A program made the position numbers and the translations under genes. Shown here in pieces: positions 50,958 through 58,013 of a stretch of DNA of 64,000 nucleotides. The notes beneath the pieces are model-generated. The model saw only the letters and a program-made list of their open reading frames with translations, was not told the DNA's origin and searched no databases. Origin of the DNA: Rhodoferax ferrireducens (GTDB lineage Bacteria > Pseudomonadota > Gammaproteobacteria > Burkholderiales > Burkholderiaceae_C); assembly GCA_002083775.1 (NCBI GenBank), contig MTEI01000001.1, forward strand, positions 558,001 to 622,000. Reading direction: 5' to 3'. Every line of letters starts with the position of its first letter. The stretch's first letter is position 1.

Positions 50958-52367
50958 GCTTGTAAACTTCAGCTGGACCAGGGTGGTGCCAGCTTTGCCG
51001 GGTGGCGTCAGGTACTTGAGCGCCAGGCGGTAGCTGTCCAAGTCAAACGCCAACACGTCGGCGCGGGTTTGCAGGGCCTCACTCAGTTCCTCGTCGTTGC
51101 GCACGGTGGTCAGGTGGCACCACTGGTCAAAGACATGGATGTCAGTCTGGCCGGTGTGCGGGTTGTGCTCGCGCAAGCCCACCGGCCCGGCAAACGGCCA
51201 GACGCGTAATTTCTCGGCCACCAAGGCCATTTGCAGCCGCAAGTGATGGCGCTCAGGGGCTTCCTCGCCACAGCACACCCCTTTGCAGTGGCCGATCTGG
51301 TGCGCAAAACAGCGGCCCTTGCCAGACTCCAAGCCGAGTGCCTGCAGGCACAAGCCGTGCTGATCGGCCAGTTCGCGCAGGTGGCTGATGGCCTGGTTTT
51401 TGGAGCGGTACGGGCCGTACAGGTTGCCAAACTGTTGCGGGCTCAGCTCGGCACCGCGCACAAGGGTCAGCAGCGGGCGGGCATTCGGGTTCGCATCGAG
51501 TCGCCAGGCGCACAGGCTGCTCTCGCGGCGCAACTGGCGGTTGTGCAGGGGCTGGTGCTTTTTCACCAGGCGGGCTTCGAGCAGCAGCGCACCCAGCTCA
51601 CCCGCGGTCTCCATCCACTCGATGCGGCGAATTTCCTGCGCAATGCGCATTTCGCGGGGCTCGCGGCTGGTGGCAGAGAAGTGCGACATCACCCGGCAGC
51701 GCAGCTTCACACTCTTGCCCACGTACAGCGGTAGCGTGCCTTCGCCGTAAAAGATGTACACGCCCGGGCCTTCGGGAATGTCGGCCACGTTGGTGTCCAA
51801 CTGCGGTGGCAAGGCGGCACTGCCTTGCAGCAGCACTTGCGCCTGTTGCTGCAAGTGGTCTGCACCAAACTGCTGCACCACCTGCGCCAGCCAGGTCTGC
51901 ATGACCTGCACGTCGCCCATGGCGCGGTGACGCGATGCGGTGGTGATGCCGTGGCGCTGCATGATGGCGTCCAACCCGTGGCCCTTGATGCCGGGGTACA
52001 GCAGGCGCGACAGGCGCACGGTGCAAAGTGTTTTGGTGCGCAGCGCCACGCCCATGCGGGCAAATTCGTTCAGCAGGAAGCCGTGGTCAAAACGCACGTT
52101 GTGCGCCACCAGCACGGCGCCGTCCAGCAGGCGCAGCAGCTGCGGTGCGACTTCGTCAAAGCCGGGTGCGTCACGCACCAGGGCGTTGCTGATGCCGGTG
52201 AGCTGCTCAATAAAGCCGGAGATCGACACGCCAGGGTTGACCAGCGTACTCCAGCGCGCCACCTCCCTGCCGTGCTCAACACGCACCGCGGCAATCTCGG
52301 TGATGCGGTCACGCACCGCGTTACCGCCGGTGGTTTCCAGGTCAAGCAGCACGTAGCAGGGCAGCAT
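50943..52367 (-). CDS. DEDDh 3'-5' exonuclease fused to a GIY-YIG (UvrC-type) nuclease domain
   Basis: A 474-residue two-nuclease protein. Residues 1-175 are a DnaQ-like exonuclease with LDLETTGG, HNVRFDHGFLLN and HRAMGDVQVM, keeping the DEDDh acidic residues and the His. Residues about 195-275 are a GIY-YIG domain (GPGVYIFYGEGTLPLYVGKS, LLLEARLVKKHQPLHN), as in UvrC and Cho. The C-terminal third has Cys-rich CKGVCCGEE. A DNA-repair role is inferred, similar to PolIII-epsilon/Cho hybrid proteins known in other bacteria. The gene's last codons and stop fall in a family A repeat, so the C-terminus may have been reshaped by it. Confidence 0.87.
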   Translation of the reverse strand: MLPCYVLLDLETTGGNAVRDRITEIAAVRVEHGREVARWSTLVNPGVSISGFIEQLTGISNALVRDAPGFDEVAPQLLRLLDGAVLVAHNVRFDHGFLLNEFARMGVALRTKTLCTVRLSRLLYPGIKGHGLDAIMQRHGITTASRHRAMGDVQVMQTWLAQVVQQFGADHLQQQAQVLLQGSAALPPQLDTNVADIPEGPGVYIFYGEGTLPLYVGKSVKLRCRVMSHFSATSREPREMRIAQEIRRIEWMETAGELGALLLEARLVKKHQPLHNRQLRRESSLCAWRLDANPNARPLLTLVRGAELSPQQFGNLYGPYRSKNQAISHLRELADQHGLCLQALGLESGKGRCFAHQIGHCKGVCCGEEAPERHHLRLQMALVAEKLRVWPFAGPVGLREHNPHTGQTDIHVFDQWCHLTTVRNDEELSEALQTRADVLAFDLDSYRLALKYLTPPGKAGTTLVQLKFTSQKDL

Positions 52368-52383
52368 GGGGTGTCAAAAAGTA

Positions 52384-52440
52384 GAGCTAGCTACCCTTGT
52401 TCCATAAGGGCTGGAGGCCTAAAGTGCTCAAAAATAGCAG
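52384..52440. repeat. Family A repeat, Nudix-exonuclease gap
   Basis: AGCTAGCTACCCTTGTTCCA followed by TAAGGGCTGGAGGCCTAAAG. It sits between two minus-strand genes and ends three bases past the Nudix stop codon. Confidence 0.8.
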
Positions 52441-52443
52441 CAC

Positions 52444-52989
52444 TCAAGTGATGTCGAAGAAATGCGTGGAAAAGTGGCCGGCGCGGCGGTCGGCAAAAAA
52501 GCGCTTCAGGGTTTCGCCCACCGTTCTGAAGGCGATCTCGTCCCAAGGCACCTCGTCCTCGGTGAACAGGCGCGCCTCCATGGTCTCAAAGCCGGGGTCA
52601 AACTGGTCGCTGAGCAGGTGGGCGTGGTAGAACAGATGTACTTGGCCGACCCGCGCAATGTTCACCAGCGAAAAAAATCCGCCCATCTCAAATTGCGCAC
52701 CGGCTTCTTCCATCGTTTCGCGGGCAGCACCTTCGGCCACGGTTTCGTTCAGCTCCATGAAGCCGGCTGGTAGCGTCCACTTGCCGTAACGCGGCTCAAT
52801 GTTGCGCTTGCACAGCAGCACCTTGTCGCCCCATACCGGGATGGTGCCGACCACGTTCAACGGGTTTTCGTAATGCACCGTGGCGCAGGCCGGGCACACC
52901 GCACGCTGTTTGGTGTCGCCATCATCGGGTAGCCGGTAAACCACGGCCTGGCCGCAGTTTTTACAGTGTTTGATGGGAGGGCGGTGCAT
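52444..52989 (-). CDS. Nudix hydrolase with N-terminal zinc ribbon
   Basis: A 181-residue enzyme. Residues 9-35 hold a zinc ribbon (CKNCG and CPAC). The Nudix box is GFMELNETVAEGAARETMEE followed by AGA, with the conserved Glu ligands intact. This layout resembles NudC-like NADH/ADP-ribose pyrophosphatases, but it is shorter than NudC and the substrate is not fixed by the sequence. Confidence 0.88.
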   Translation of the reverse strand: MHRPPIKHCKNCGQAVVYRLPDDGDTKQRAVCPACATVHYENPLNVVGTIPVWGDKVLLCKRNIEPRYGKWTLPAGFMELNETVAEGAARETMEEAGAQFEMGGFFSLVNIARVGQVHLFYHAHLLSDQFDPGFETMEARLFTEDEVPWDEIAFRTVGETLKRFFADRRAGHFSTHFFDIT

Positions 52990-53032
52990 GCTGGCAGTGT
53001 AATTTGAAACGCCCGGCCAGCAGTCTGCGCCC

Positions 53033-53728
53033 TCAGACCACCCGGCAAGCGATGGGGCTGAGGCCGGTGACGCTGGCTTGCAACACGTCCCCCGGTTTCA
53101 CGGGGCCGACCCCGGCGGGGGTGCCGGTAAAGATCAGGTCACCCGGCTGGAGCTGCCTGGCAGCAGACAGCTGTGCGATGGTCTCGGCCACGTTCCAGAT
53201 CAGTTGGCTGATCTGGCCATGCTGGCGCGCATCGCCGTTCACGTTCAGGTCAATCGCCGCAGTGTGGATGGCTGGCACCGCTGCGGCCGGGGTGATGCAG
53301 CCGATGGGCGCGGCGTGGTCAAACCCCTTGCCAATGCACCAGGGGCGGCCTTGGCTTTTCATGTCGTTTTGCAAGTCGCGCCGGGTCATGTCCAGGCCCA
53401 CGGCGTAACCAAACACGTGTTGCAGCGCAACATCCACCGCGATGTTTTGGCCGCCAGTCCCTATGGCCACCACCAGCTCCACCTCGTGATGCAGGTTGCG
53501 GGTCAGGCTGGGGAAGGGCAGGGGTGTGGTCTGGCCGGGCAGGCATACCACCACGGCGTCAGCCGGTTTCATGAAGAAAAACGGCGGCTCGCGCCCGCTG
53601 TGGCCCATCTCCTGGGCGTGCTCGGCGTAATTGCGGCCCACGCAATAAATGCGGTGCACCGGAAAGACGCGGTCGCCGCCCAACACAGGCACAGTCACGG
53701 CAGGTGCCGGGGTAAAAACAAAGTTCAT
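53033..53728 (-). CDS. Fumarylacetoacetate hydrolase-family protein (fumarylpyruvate hydrolase-like)
   Basis: A 231-residue enzyme of the FAH fold. Metal-binding acidic residues appear in NLHHEVELVVAIG (the HxExE-type site) and the GYAVGLDMTRRDLQ segment; FTGTPAGVGPVKPGD is the C-terminal family motif. The IYCVGRNYAEHAQEMGH start and size match fumarylpyruvate and acylpyruvate hydrolases acting on ring-cleavage products. No aromatic pathway genes are near, so substrate is open. Confidence 0.87.
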   Translation of the reverse strand: MNFVFTPAPAVTVPVLGGDRVFPVHRIYCVGRNYAEHAQEMGHSGREPPFFFMKPADAVVVCLPGQTTPLPFPSLTRNLHHEVELVVAIGTGGQNIAVDVALQHVFGYAVGLDMTRRDLQNDMKSQGRPWCIGKGFDHAAPIGCITPAAAVPAIHTAAIDLNVNGDARQHGQISQLIWNVAETIAQLSAARQLQPGDLIFTGTPAGVGPVKPGDVLQASVTGLSPIACRVV

Positions 53729-53773
53729 GGTGCTCTCTTTTCAGGTGCTACTGGTGCAGACCAGGCTTGGGCA

Positions 53774-54076
53774 TCAAGCCGATTTGGCTACCAAGTCAAA
53801 GTGCTGCACCACCGGCGGGCTGGCAAAAAACGGCCCGACGATGGCGCGCCACTGCGCAAACGCGGGCGACTCGCGAAAGCCCACGGTGTGGTCTTCGAGC
53901 GTGGCCCAGAAAATTTGCAGCACATAGCGCTCGGGGTTTTCAATGCAGCGGTTCACCTTGAAGCCTTCAAACCCTTTGGCGTGGGCAATGACGGTAGTCA
54001 AGCCGCGCTGAATGGCTTCTTCGAAGGCGGCGTTGTGCTGGGGGTGGATCAGGATGTCGGCGAGTTCGAGGATCAT
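53774..54076 (-). CDS. Small ABM-like (antibiotic biosynthesis monooxygenase fold) protein
   Basis: A 100-residue protein with the ferredoxin-like ABM pattern: MILELADILIHPQHNAAFEE, HAKGFEGFKVNRCIENPERY and VLQIFWATLEDHTVGFRESP. Such proteins range from heme-degrading or quinol monooxygenases to uncharacterised dimers. It lies 45 bases downstream of the FAH-family gene on the coding strand's upstream side, so the two may be cotranscribed. The ATG at 54076 is chosen because the family starts there. Confidence 0.7.
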   Translation of the reverse strand: MILELADILIHPQHNAAFEEAIQRGLTTVIAHAKGFEGFKVNRCIENPERYVLQIFWATLEDHTVGFRESPAFAQWRAIVGPFFASPPVVQHFDLVAKSA

Positions 54077-54142
54077 GGGCACTTTCGAAAGATGTGGCGG
54101 GTGGGTCAAAGCGATGATATCTGGGAGTCAAAAAGCTGGTCT

Positions 54143-54173
54143 AGATGTACTGAATCATTTAACATGTACATCT
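54143..54173. promoter_or_regulatory. Toxin-antitoxin operator
   Basis: Perfect inverted repeat AGATGTAC-N15-GTACATCT ends 22 bases before the antitoxin ATG. Phd-type antitoxins bind such palindromes to repress their own operon. Confidence 0.7.
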
Positions 54174-54195
54174 TTTAAGCTCATTGAGGTTCAAG

Positions 54196-54483
54196 ATGTC
54201 TATCTCGGTTGCACAATCCCGTCAACAGTTGTCGGCCCTGATTGCTGCAGCACAGCAGCACCCGCAAGTGATCAGCAAACGCAACAAGCCGGTGGCGGTT
54301 CTGGTTTCTGCAGATTATTTTGAGCGCACCCAGAGCGCGGCAGTGCCCGCGCCGGAGAGCTTTTTTGGCAAACTGATGCAACTTCGGCAAACCTATGCCC
54401 CGCAGGACGATATCGGGCTGCCTCAAAACCAGCCGCGCCAAGGTGATTGGCAGCGTGCCAATGCGTTCACTGACCCTGCTTGA
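54196..54483 (+). CDS. Type II antitoxin, Phd/YefM family
   Basis: A 95-residue protein. The N-terminal Phd/YefM fold (SISVAQSRQQLSALIAAAQQ, SKRNKPVAVLVSADYFER) dimerises and binds DNA; the C-terminal part is polar and would wrap the toxin. GAGG lies six bases before the ATG at 54196. It is 12 bases upstream of the PIN toxin and downstream of a matching operator. Confidence 0.88.
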   Translation: MSISVAQSRQQLSALIAAAQQHPQVISKRNKPVAVLVSADYFERTQSAAVPAPESFFGKLMQLRQTYAPQDDIGLPQNQPRQGDWQRANAFTDPA

Positions 54484-54495
54484 GGCGGCACCCGT

Positions 54496-54909
54496 ATGAG
54501 CGCCACCCCGGTTTTGGCAGACACCAACGTCATTAGCGAATTTGTCAAAAAGACCCCCGACGCCCTGGTGATGCAATGGCTGCAGACCGTTGAACTGCTG
54601 GCTATCTCGGTCATCACGCTGGAAGAAGCCCACTTTGGCCTGGCTCGGCAGCCCAACGCCCGCAAACTGACCCTGTTTAACGCGTTGGTGCAGCAGATGC
54701 ATCCGGTGTACCCCATCACGCCGGCCATTGCCCAGCGTGCAGGCATATTGCGTGGCCAGTTCCAGGCCCAGGGCATCAGCCGCAGCGCGCCAGACATGCT
54801 GATCGCGGCAACTGCCATCGAACACCAACTGGTGCTGGCCACCCGCAACGTGCGTGACTTTGTGGGCTGTGGTGTGCAAATCGTCAATCCGTTTGAATGG
54901 ACGGATTAA
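54496..54909 (+). CDS. Type II toxin, VapC-like PIN-domain ribonuclease
   Basis: A 137-residue PIN-domain endoribonuclease. The acidic metal-binding residues are visible in LADTNVISE, SVITLEEAHFG, RSAPDMLIAATAIEH and ATRNVRDF. VapC toxins cleave tRNA or rRNA to stop growth. It forms a pair with the Phd-type antitoxin upstream, a common combination in proteobacteria. Confidence 0.9.
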   Translation: MSATPVLADTNVISEFVKKTPDALVMQWLQTVELLAISVITLEEAHFGLARQPNARKLTLFNALVQQMHPVYPITPAIAQRAGILRGQFQAQGISRSAPDMLIAATAIEHQLVLATRNVRDFVGCGVQIVNPFEWTD

Positions 54910-54997
54910 CTGAAACGCGCTCCGGGTCGTTGTTCATGTTTGAGGCACGACTGCCCTGGCTGCAGGGGGGCGTCGTAAACAGGGTTATTCTCACCCC

Positions 54998-56728
54998 ATG
55001 CACAACACCACCTTTATCCCCGGCAAAGACGCCGCGCTTGAGTCCACCATCACCACGCTGCAAGGCAAGCTGCAGCACCTGGGTTTTCATATTGAAGAGC
55101 GCAGCTGGCTCAACCCGGTGGACGGCATCTGGTCGGTGCATATCCGCGACCGCGATTGCCCGCTGCTGTTCACCAACGGCAAGGGCGCCAGCCGCCTGGC
55201 CTGCCTGGCCAGCGCTTTAGGCGAGTTTTTTGAGCGCCTGTCCACCAACTACTTCTGGACACATTTTTACCTCGGCACGGATGTGGCCAACCGCGACTTT
55301 GTGCACTACCCGCAAGAGCGCTGGTTTGCCTTGCCTGAAGACGGCGAGTGGCCAGCCACTTTGCTGACGCCCGAACTACAGGCCCTCTACAACCCGCAAA
55401 GTGACGTGGACGCCGCCAGCCTGATCGATTTCAACTCGGGCAACGACGAGCGTGGCATCTGCGCCATCCCCTACGTGCGGGAGCGCGACGGGGCCATTGT
55501 TTACTTTCCGGTCAACATCATCGGCAACCTGTATGTGAGCAACGGCATGTCGGCTGGCAACACGGCGGTTGAGGCCCGCGCCCAGGCGCTGTCCGAGATT
55601 TTTGAGCGGTCCATCAAGGCGCGCATCATCAGCGAAGGCATTTGCCTGCCCGATGTGCCTGAAGAAGTGATAGCACGCTACCCAAGAGTGGCAAGGGGTA
55701 TCGCCGCTTTGCGTGAGGCAGGTTTTGGTATTCTGGTGAAAGACGCGTCGCTCGGCGGCCAGTACCCGGTGATGAATGTCACCCTGCTGAACCCGCAGGA
55801 CCAGGGCTGTTTTGCCAGCTTTGGCGCGCACCCGCGGTTTGAAGTGGCGCTGGAACGCGCCTTGACCGAACTGCTGCAAGGCCGCGCGCTGGACGCGTTG
55901 TCCGGCTTTCCGGCACCCGGCTTTGACCTGGAAGAAACCGCCAGCTCCACCAACATCGAGATCCACTTTGTGGATTCCAGCGGCGTGATCCACTGGAAGT
56001 TCTTGGGCAACACCCCTGACTATGAATTTGTCGACTGGAACTTCAGCAGCACCACGGCAGAAGACTATGCCTGGTGTGTGCAGCGCCTGCACGCTGATGG
56101 CCATGACATTTACGTGGCCGATTTCACCCATCTGGGCGTGTACGCCTGCCGCATTCTGGTGCCAGGCTTGTCCGAGATTTACCCAATTGACGACCTGGAG
56201 TTCGAGAACAACAGCATCGCCAACCCGATCCGCGAAGCTATTTTGAACCTGGCGGATCTCGACGACGAAGAGTGCACCGACCTGCTGGAAACGCTCAACG
56301 ACTCCAACCTGGCCGACCACCGCCCGGTGCCCGCGCTGATAGGCTTGGCGGCAGATGCCGACTCCTTCTGGGCCGATTTGCGCCTGGGCGAACTCAAAAC
56401 CCTGCTGGCCCTGGCCGTGGGTGACGAAGCCGCCACGCTGGAAGGCTGTGAGTGGATTCTGAACTTTGACCAGCTCAACCCGCAGCGCAAGCCGGTGTAT
56501 GCCTGTATCCAGAACCTGATCCATCTGGCTGACATGGGCGACAGCGGGCCGTATCTGGACGCGCTCTCGCTGCTTTACGGCGCAGGCCCCTTGGCACAAG
56601 CCCACGCACTCATCATGCAGGAAGACCGTTTTATGGGCCTGAGCGCGCCCGGCCTGGGGTTAGAGGGTTGCGAAATGCACCACAAGCTGCTGCAAGCCTA
56701 TGACAAGGTGCACGCCGCGAATGCTTGA
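54998..56728 (+). CDS. ycaO: YcaO-family protein, E. coli YcaO type
   Basis: A 576-residue protein close in length to E. coli YcaO. The YcaO ATP-binding domain covers about residues 20-400 (KGASRLACLASALGEFFERL, AGNTAVEARAQALSEIFERS, RFEVALERALTELLQG), with the conserved Glu residues; a helical C-terminal extension follows. YcaO proteins activate amide backbones with ATP; the E. coli one assists S12 beta-methylthiolation by RimO. No azole- or thioamide-peptide genes lie nearby, so the housekeeping role is likely. Confidence 0.9.
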   Translation: MHNTTFIPGKDAALESTITTLQGKLQHLGFHIEERSWLNPVDGIWSVHIRDRDCPLLFTNGKGASRLACLASALGEFFERLSTNYFWTHFYLGTDVANRDFVHYPQERWFALPEDGEWPATLLTPELQALYNPQSDVDAASLIDFNSGNDERGICAIPYVRERDGAIVYFPVNIIGNLYVSNGMSAGNTAVEARAQALSEIFERSIKARIISEGICLPDVPEEVIARYPRVARGIAALREAGFGILVKDASLGGQYPVMNVTLLNPQDQGCFASFGAHPRFEVALERALTELLQGRALDALSGFPAPGFDLEETASSTNIEIHFVDSSGVIHWKFLGNTPDYEFVDWNFSSTTAEDYAWCVQRLHADGHDIYVADFTHLGVYACRILVPGLSEIYPIDDLEFENNSIANPIREAILNLADLDDEECTDLLETLNDSNLADHRPVPALIGLAADADSFWADLRLGELKTLLALAVGDEAATLEGCEWILNFDQLNPQRKPVYACIQNLIHLADMGDSGPYLDALSLLYGAGPLAQAHALIMQEDRFMGLSAPGLGLEGCEMHHKLLQAYDKVHAANA

Positions 56729-56759
56729 TGGACTGGGTGGTGTCCGTGCGATGTGAGGC

Positions 56760-56855
56760 TGTCATTGCGGGCCACGACCCGCAATCCATGAACCCGAACG
56801 GCTTGGATTGCGGATCAGGCCTGCCCCGGACGACGATCCGGGGTCCGCAATGACA
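56760..56855. repeat. Family B repeat, long nested form, ycaO-pgeF gap
   Basis: It contains ATTGCGGG/CCCGCAAT, then CCATG, then a larger hairpin in which GGATTGCGG/CCGCAAT encloses CCCCGGA/TCCGGGG. It ends 10 bases before the pgeF ATG. Confidence 0.85.
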
Positions 56856-56865
56856 AGTGTTGCTC

Positions 56866-57687
56866 ATGACGTCCATCGTGAATCAGTTCAACTGGCTAAA
56901 GCCCAATTGGCCCGCACCAGCCAACGTGCACGCGGTCTGCACTACCCGTGCAGGTGGCGTATCCATTGCCCCGTATGACAGCCTGAACCTGGGCGACCAC
57001 GTGGGTGACAACCCGGTGCACGTGGCTGCCAACCGGGCCATTTTTCAGCAAGCCCTTGGCGCGCTGCCGGTGTTCTTGAACCAGGTGCATGGCACAGCGG
57101 TGTTGCAGCTTGACGCCGGCACGGCTGCCTCTGCCACGGCCCAGCCAGCCCAAGCACCGGTGGCCGATGCCGCAATGACCAGCGCACCGGGCCTGGCCTG
57201 CACCATCATGGTGGCGGACTGCCTGCCGGTCTTGTTTACCACGCCCGATGGCCGCTGTGTAGCCGCTGCCCACGCCGGTTGGCGTGGTTTGCTGGGGCAG
57301 GGCGGTAGGGGTGTTCTGGAAGAAACTTATAAGTCTTTTCGTGCTCTAGCCCTTACAGATAAAGGGCTAGAAGATATGGAAGTCATAGCATGGCTGGGGC
57401 CATGTATTGGCCCCCAGGCGTTTGAAGTGGGTGATGAGGTGCGCGCCGCCTTCGTGGCTGACAACGCGCAGGCAGCTGAGATGTTTGCGCCGCTGCCGTC
57501 TCAAAAATGGCTGGCCAATTTGTCAGGCCTGGCGCGTCAGCGTCTTGGCGCACTGGGCATCACGCAGATTTTTGGCAACGATGGCAGCTCAGGCTGGTGC
57601 ACCGTCACGCAATCATCACGCTTCTTTTCGCACCGCCGTGATCGGGTCAGCGGCCGCCTGGCTGTGGCCATCTGGCGCGACAGTTGA
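56866..57687 (+). CDS. pgeF: Peptidoglycan editing factor PgeF (multicopper-laccase-domain/YfiH family)
   Basis: A 273-residue protein of the YfiH family. Metal/catalytic motifs are MVADCLPVLF, AAHAGWRGLLGQG and the C-terminal GWCTVTQSSRFFSHRRD, which lines the Cys/His site. E. coli PgeF removes mis-incorporated L-Ser from cell-wall precursors; other members act as purine nucleoside phosphorylases. A family A repeat in frame at 57323-57390 encodes a loop between VLEETYKSF and AWLGPCIGP. The ATG at 56866 is preferred over upstream GTG/TTG codons that sit in the family B repeat. Confidence 0.88.
   Translation: MTSIVNQFNWLKPNWPAPANVHAVCTTRAGGVSIAPYDSLNLGDHVGDNPVHVAANRAIFQQALGALPVFLNQVHGTAVLQLDAGTAASATAQPAQAPVADAAMTSAPGLACTIMVADCLPVLFTTPDGRCVAAAHAGWRGLLGQGGRGVLEETYKSFRALALTDKGLEDMEVIAWLGPCIGPQAFEVGDEVRAAFVADNAQAAEMFAPLPSQKWLANLSGLARQRLGALGITQIFGNDGSSGWCTVTQSSRFFSHRRDRVSGRLAVAIWRDS
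57323..57390 (+). repeat. Family A repeat inserted in frame in pgeF
   Basis: CGTGCTCTAGCCCTTACAGA followed by TAAAGGGCTAGAAGATATGG contains the full CTAGCCCTTA/TAAGGGCTAG-type palindrome. It is translated as FRALALTDKGLEDMEV without a stop. Confidence 0.85.
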
Positions 57688-57912
57688 CGCTGCGGCGGCT
57701 GCCTGTGCGGCTGCCAGTTCAGCCTGTTCCCGGGCCTTGATGGCGCGTTTGCGCGCTGGCGTTCCCATCACATACACCACCAGACTGATGGGCAACACGC
57801 CATAAAACAAAAAGGTGATGATGGCGCCCACCACGGTGCCGTTGCTGGCTGTGGCCTCGGCCAATGCCATCATCAGTGCCACGTAAAGCCAGGCAATCAG
57901 AACAATGTACAT
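57616..57912 (-). CDS. Small two-helix membrane protein of unknown function
   Basis: A 98-residue protein with two membrane segments (YIVLIAWLYVALMMALAEAT and VGAIITFLFYGVLPISLVVY) followed by a cytoplasmic Ala/Gln-rich coiled tail. Its 3' end overlaps the 3' end of pgeF on the other strand by 72 bases. It resembles conserved hypothetical proteins of related bacteria, but I cannot name a function. It is divergent from phaC. Confidence 0.65.
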   Translation of the reverse strand: MYIVLIAWLYVALMMALAEATASNGTVVGAIITFLFYGVLPISLVVYVMGTPARKRAIKAREQAELAAAQAAAAASTVAPDGHSQAAADPITAVRKEA

Positions 57913-58013
57913 AAGTCGCTATTTTCGGGGAATTGAAAACTTGTCAGGTTTCCGAATGTATTTCTCCCGCATACTAAGCGTTTGTCATCAACTAGGCTAA
58001 AGAAGGGTATTCC

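Noticed and set aside
54998..56728. YcaO as part of an azole-peptide (RiPP) cluster
   Set aside because: No precursor peptide, dehydrogenase or E1-like partner is near, and the length and C-terminal extension fit the stand-alone E. coli YcaO type.
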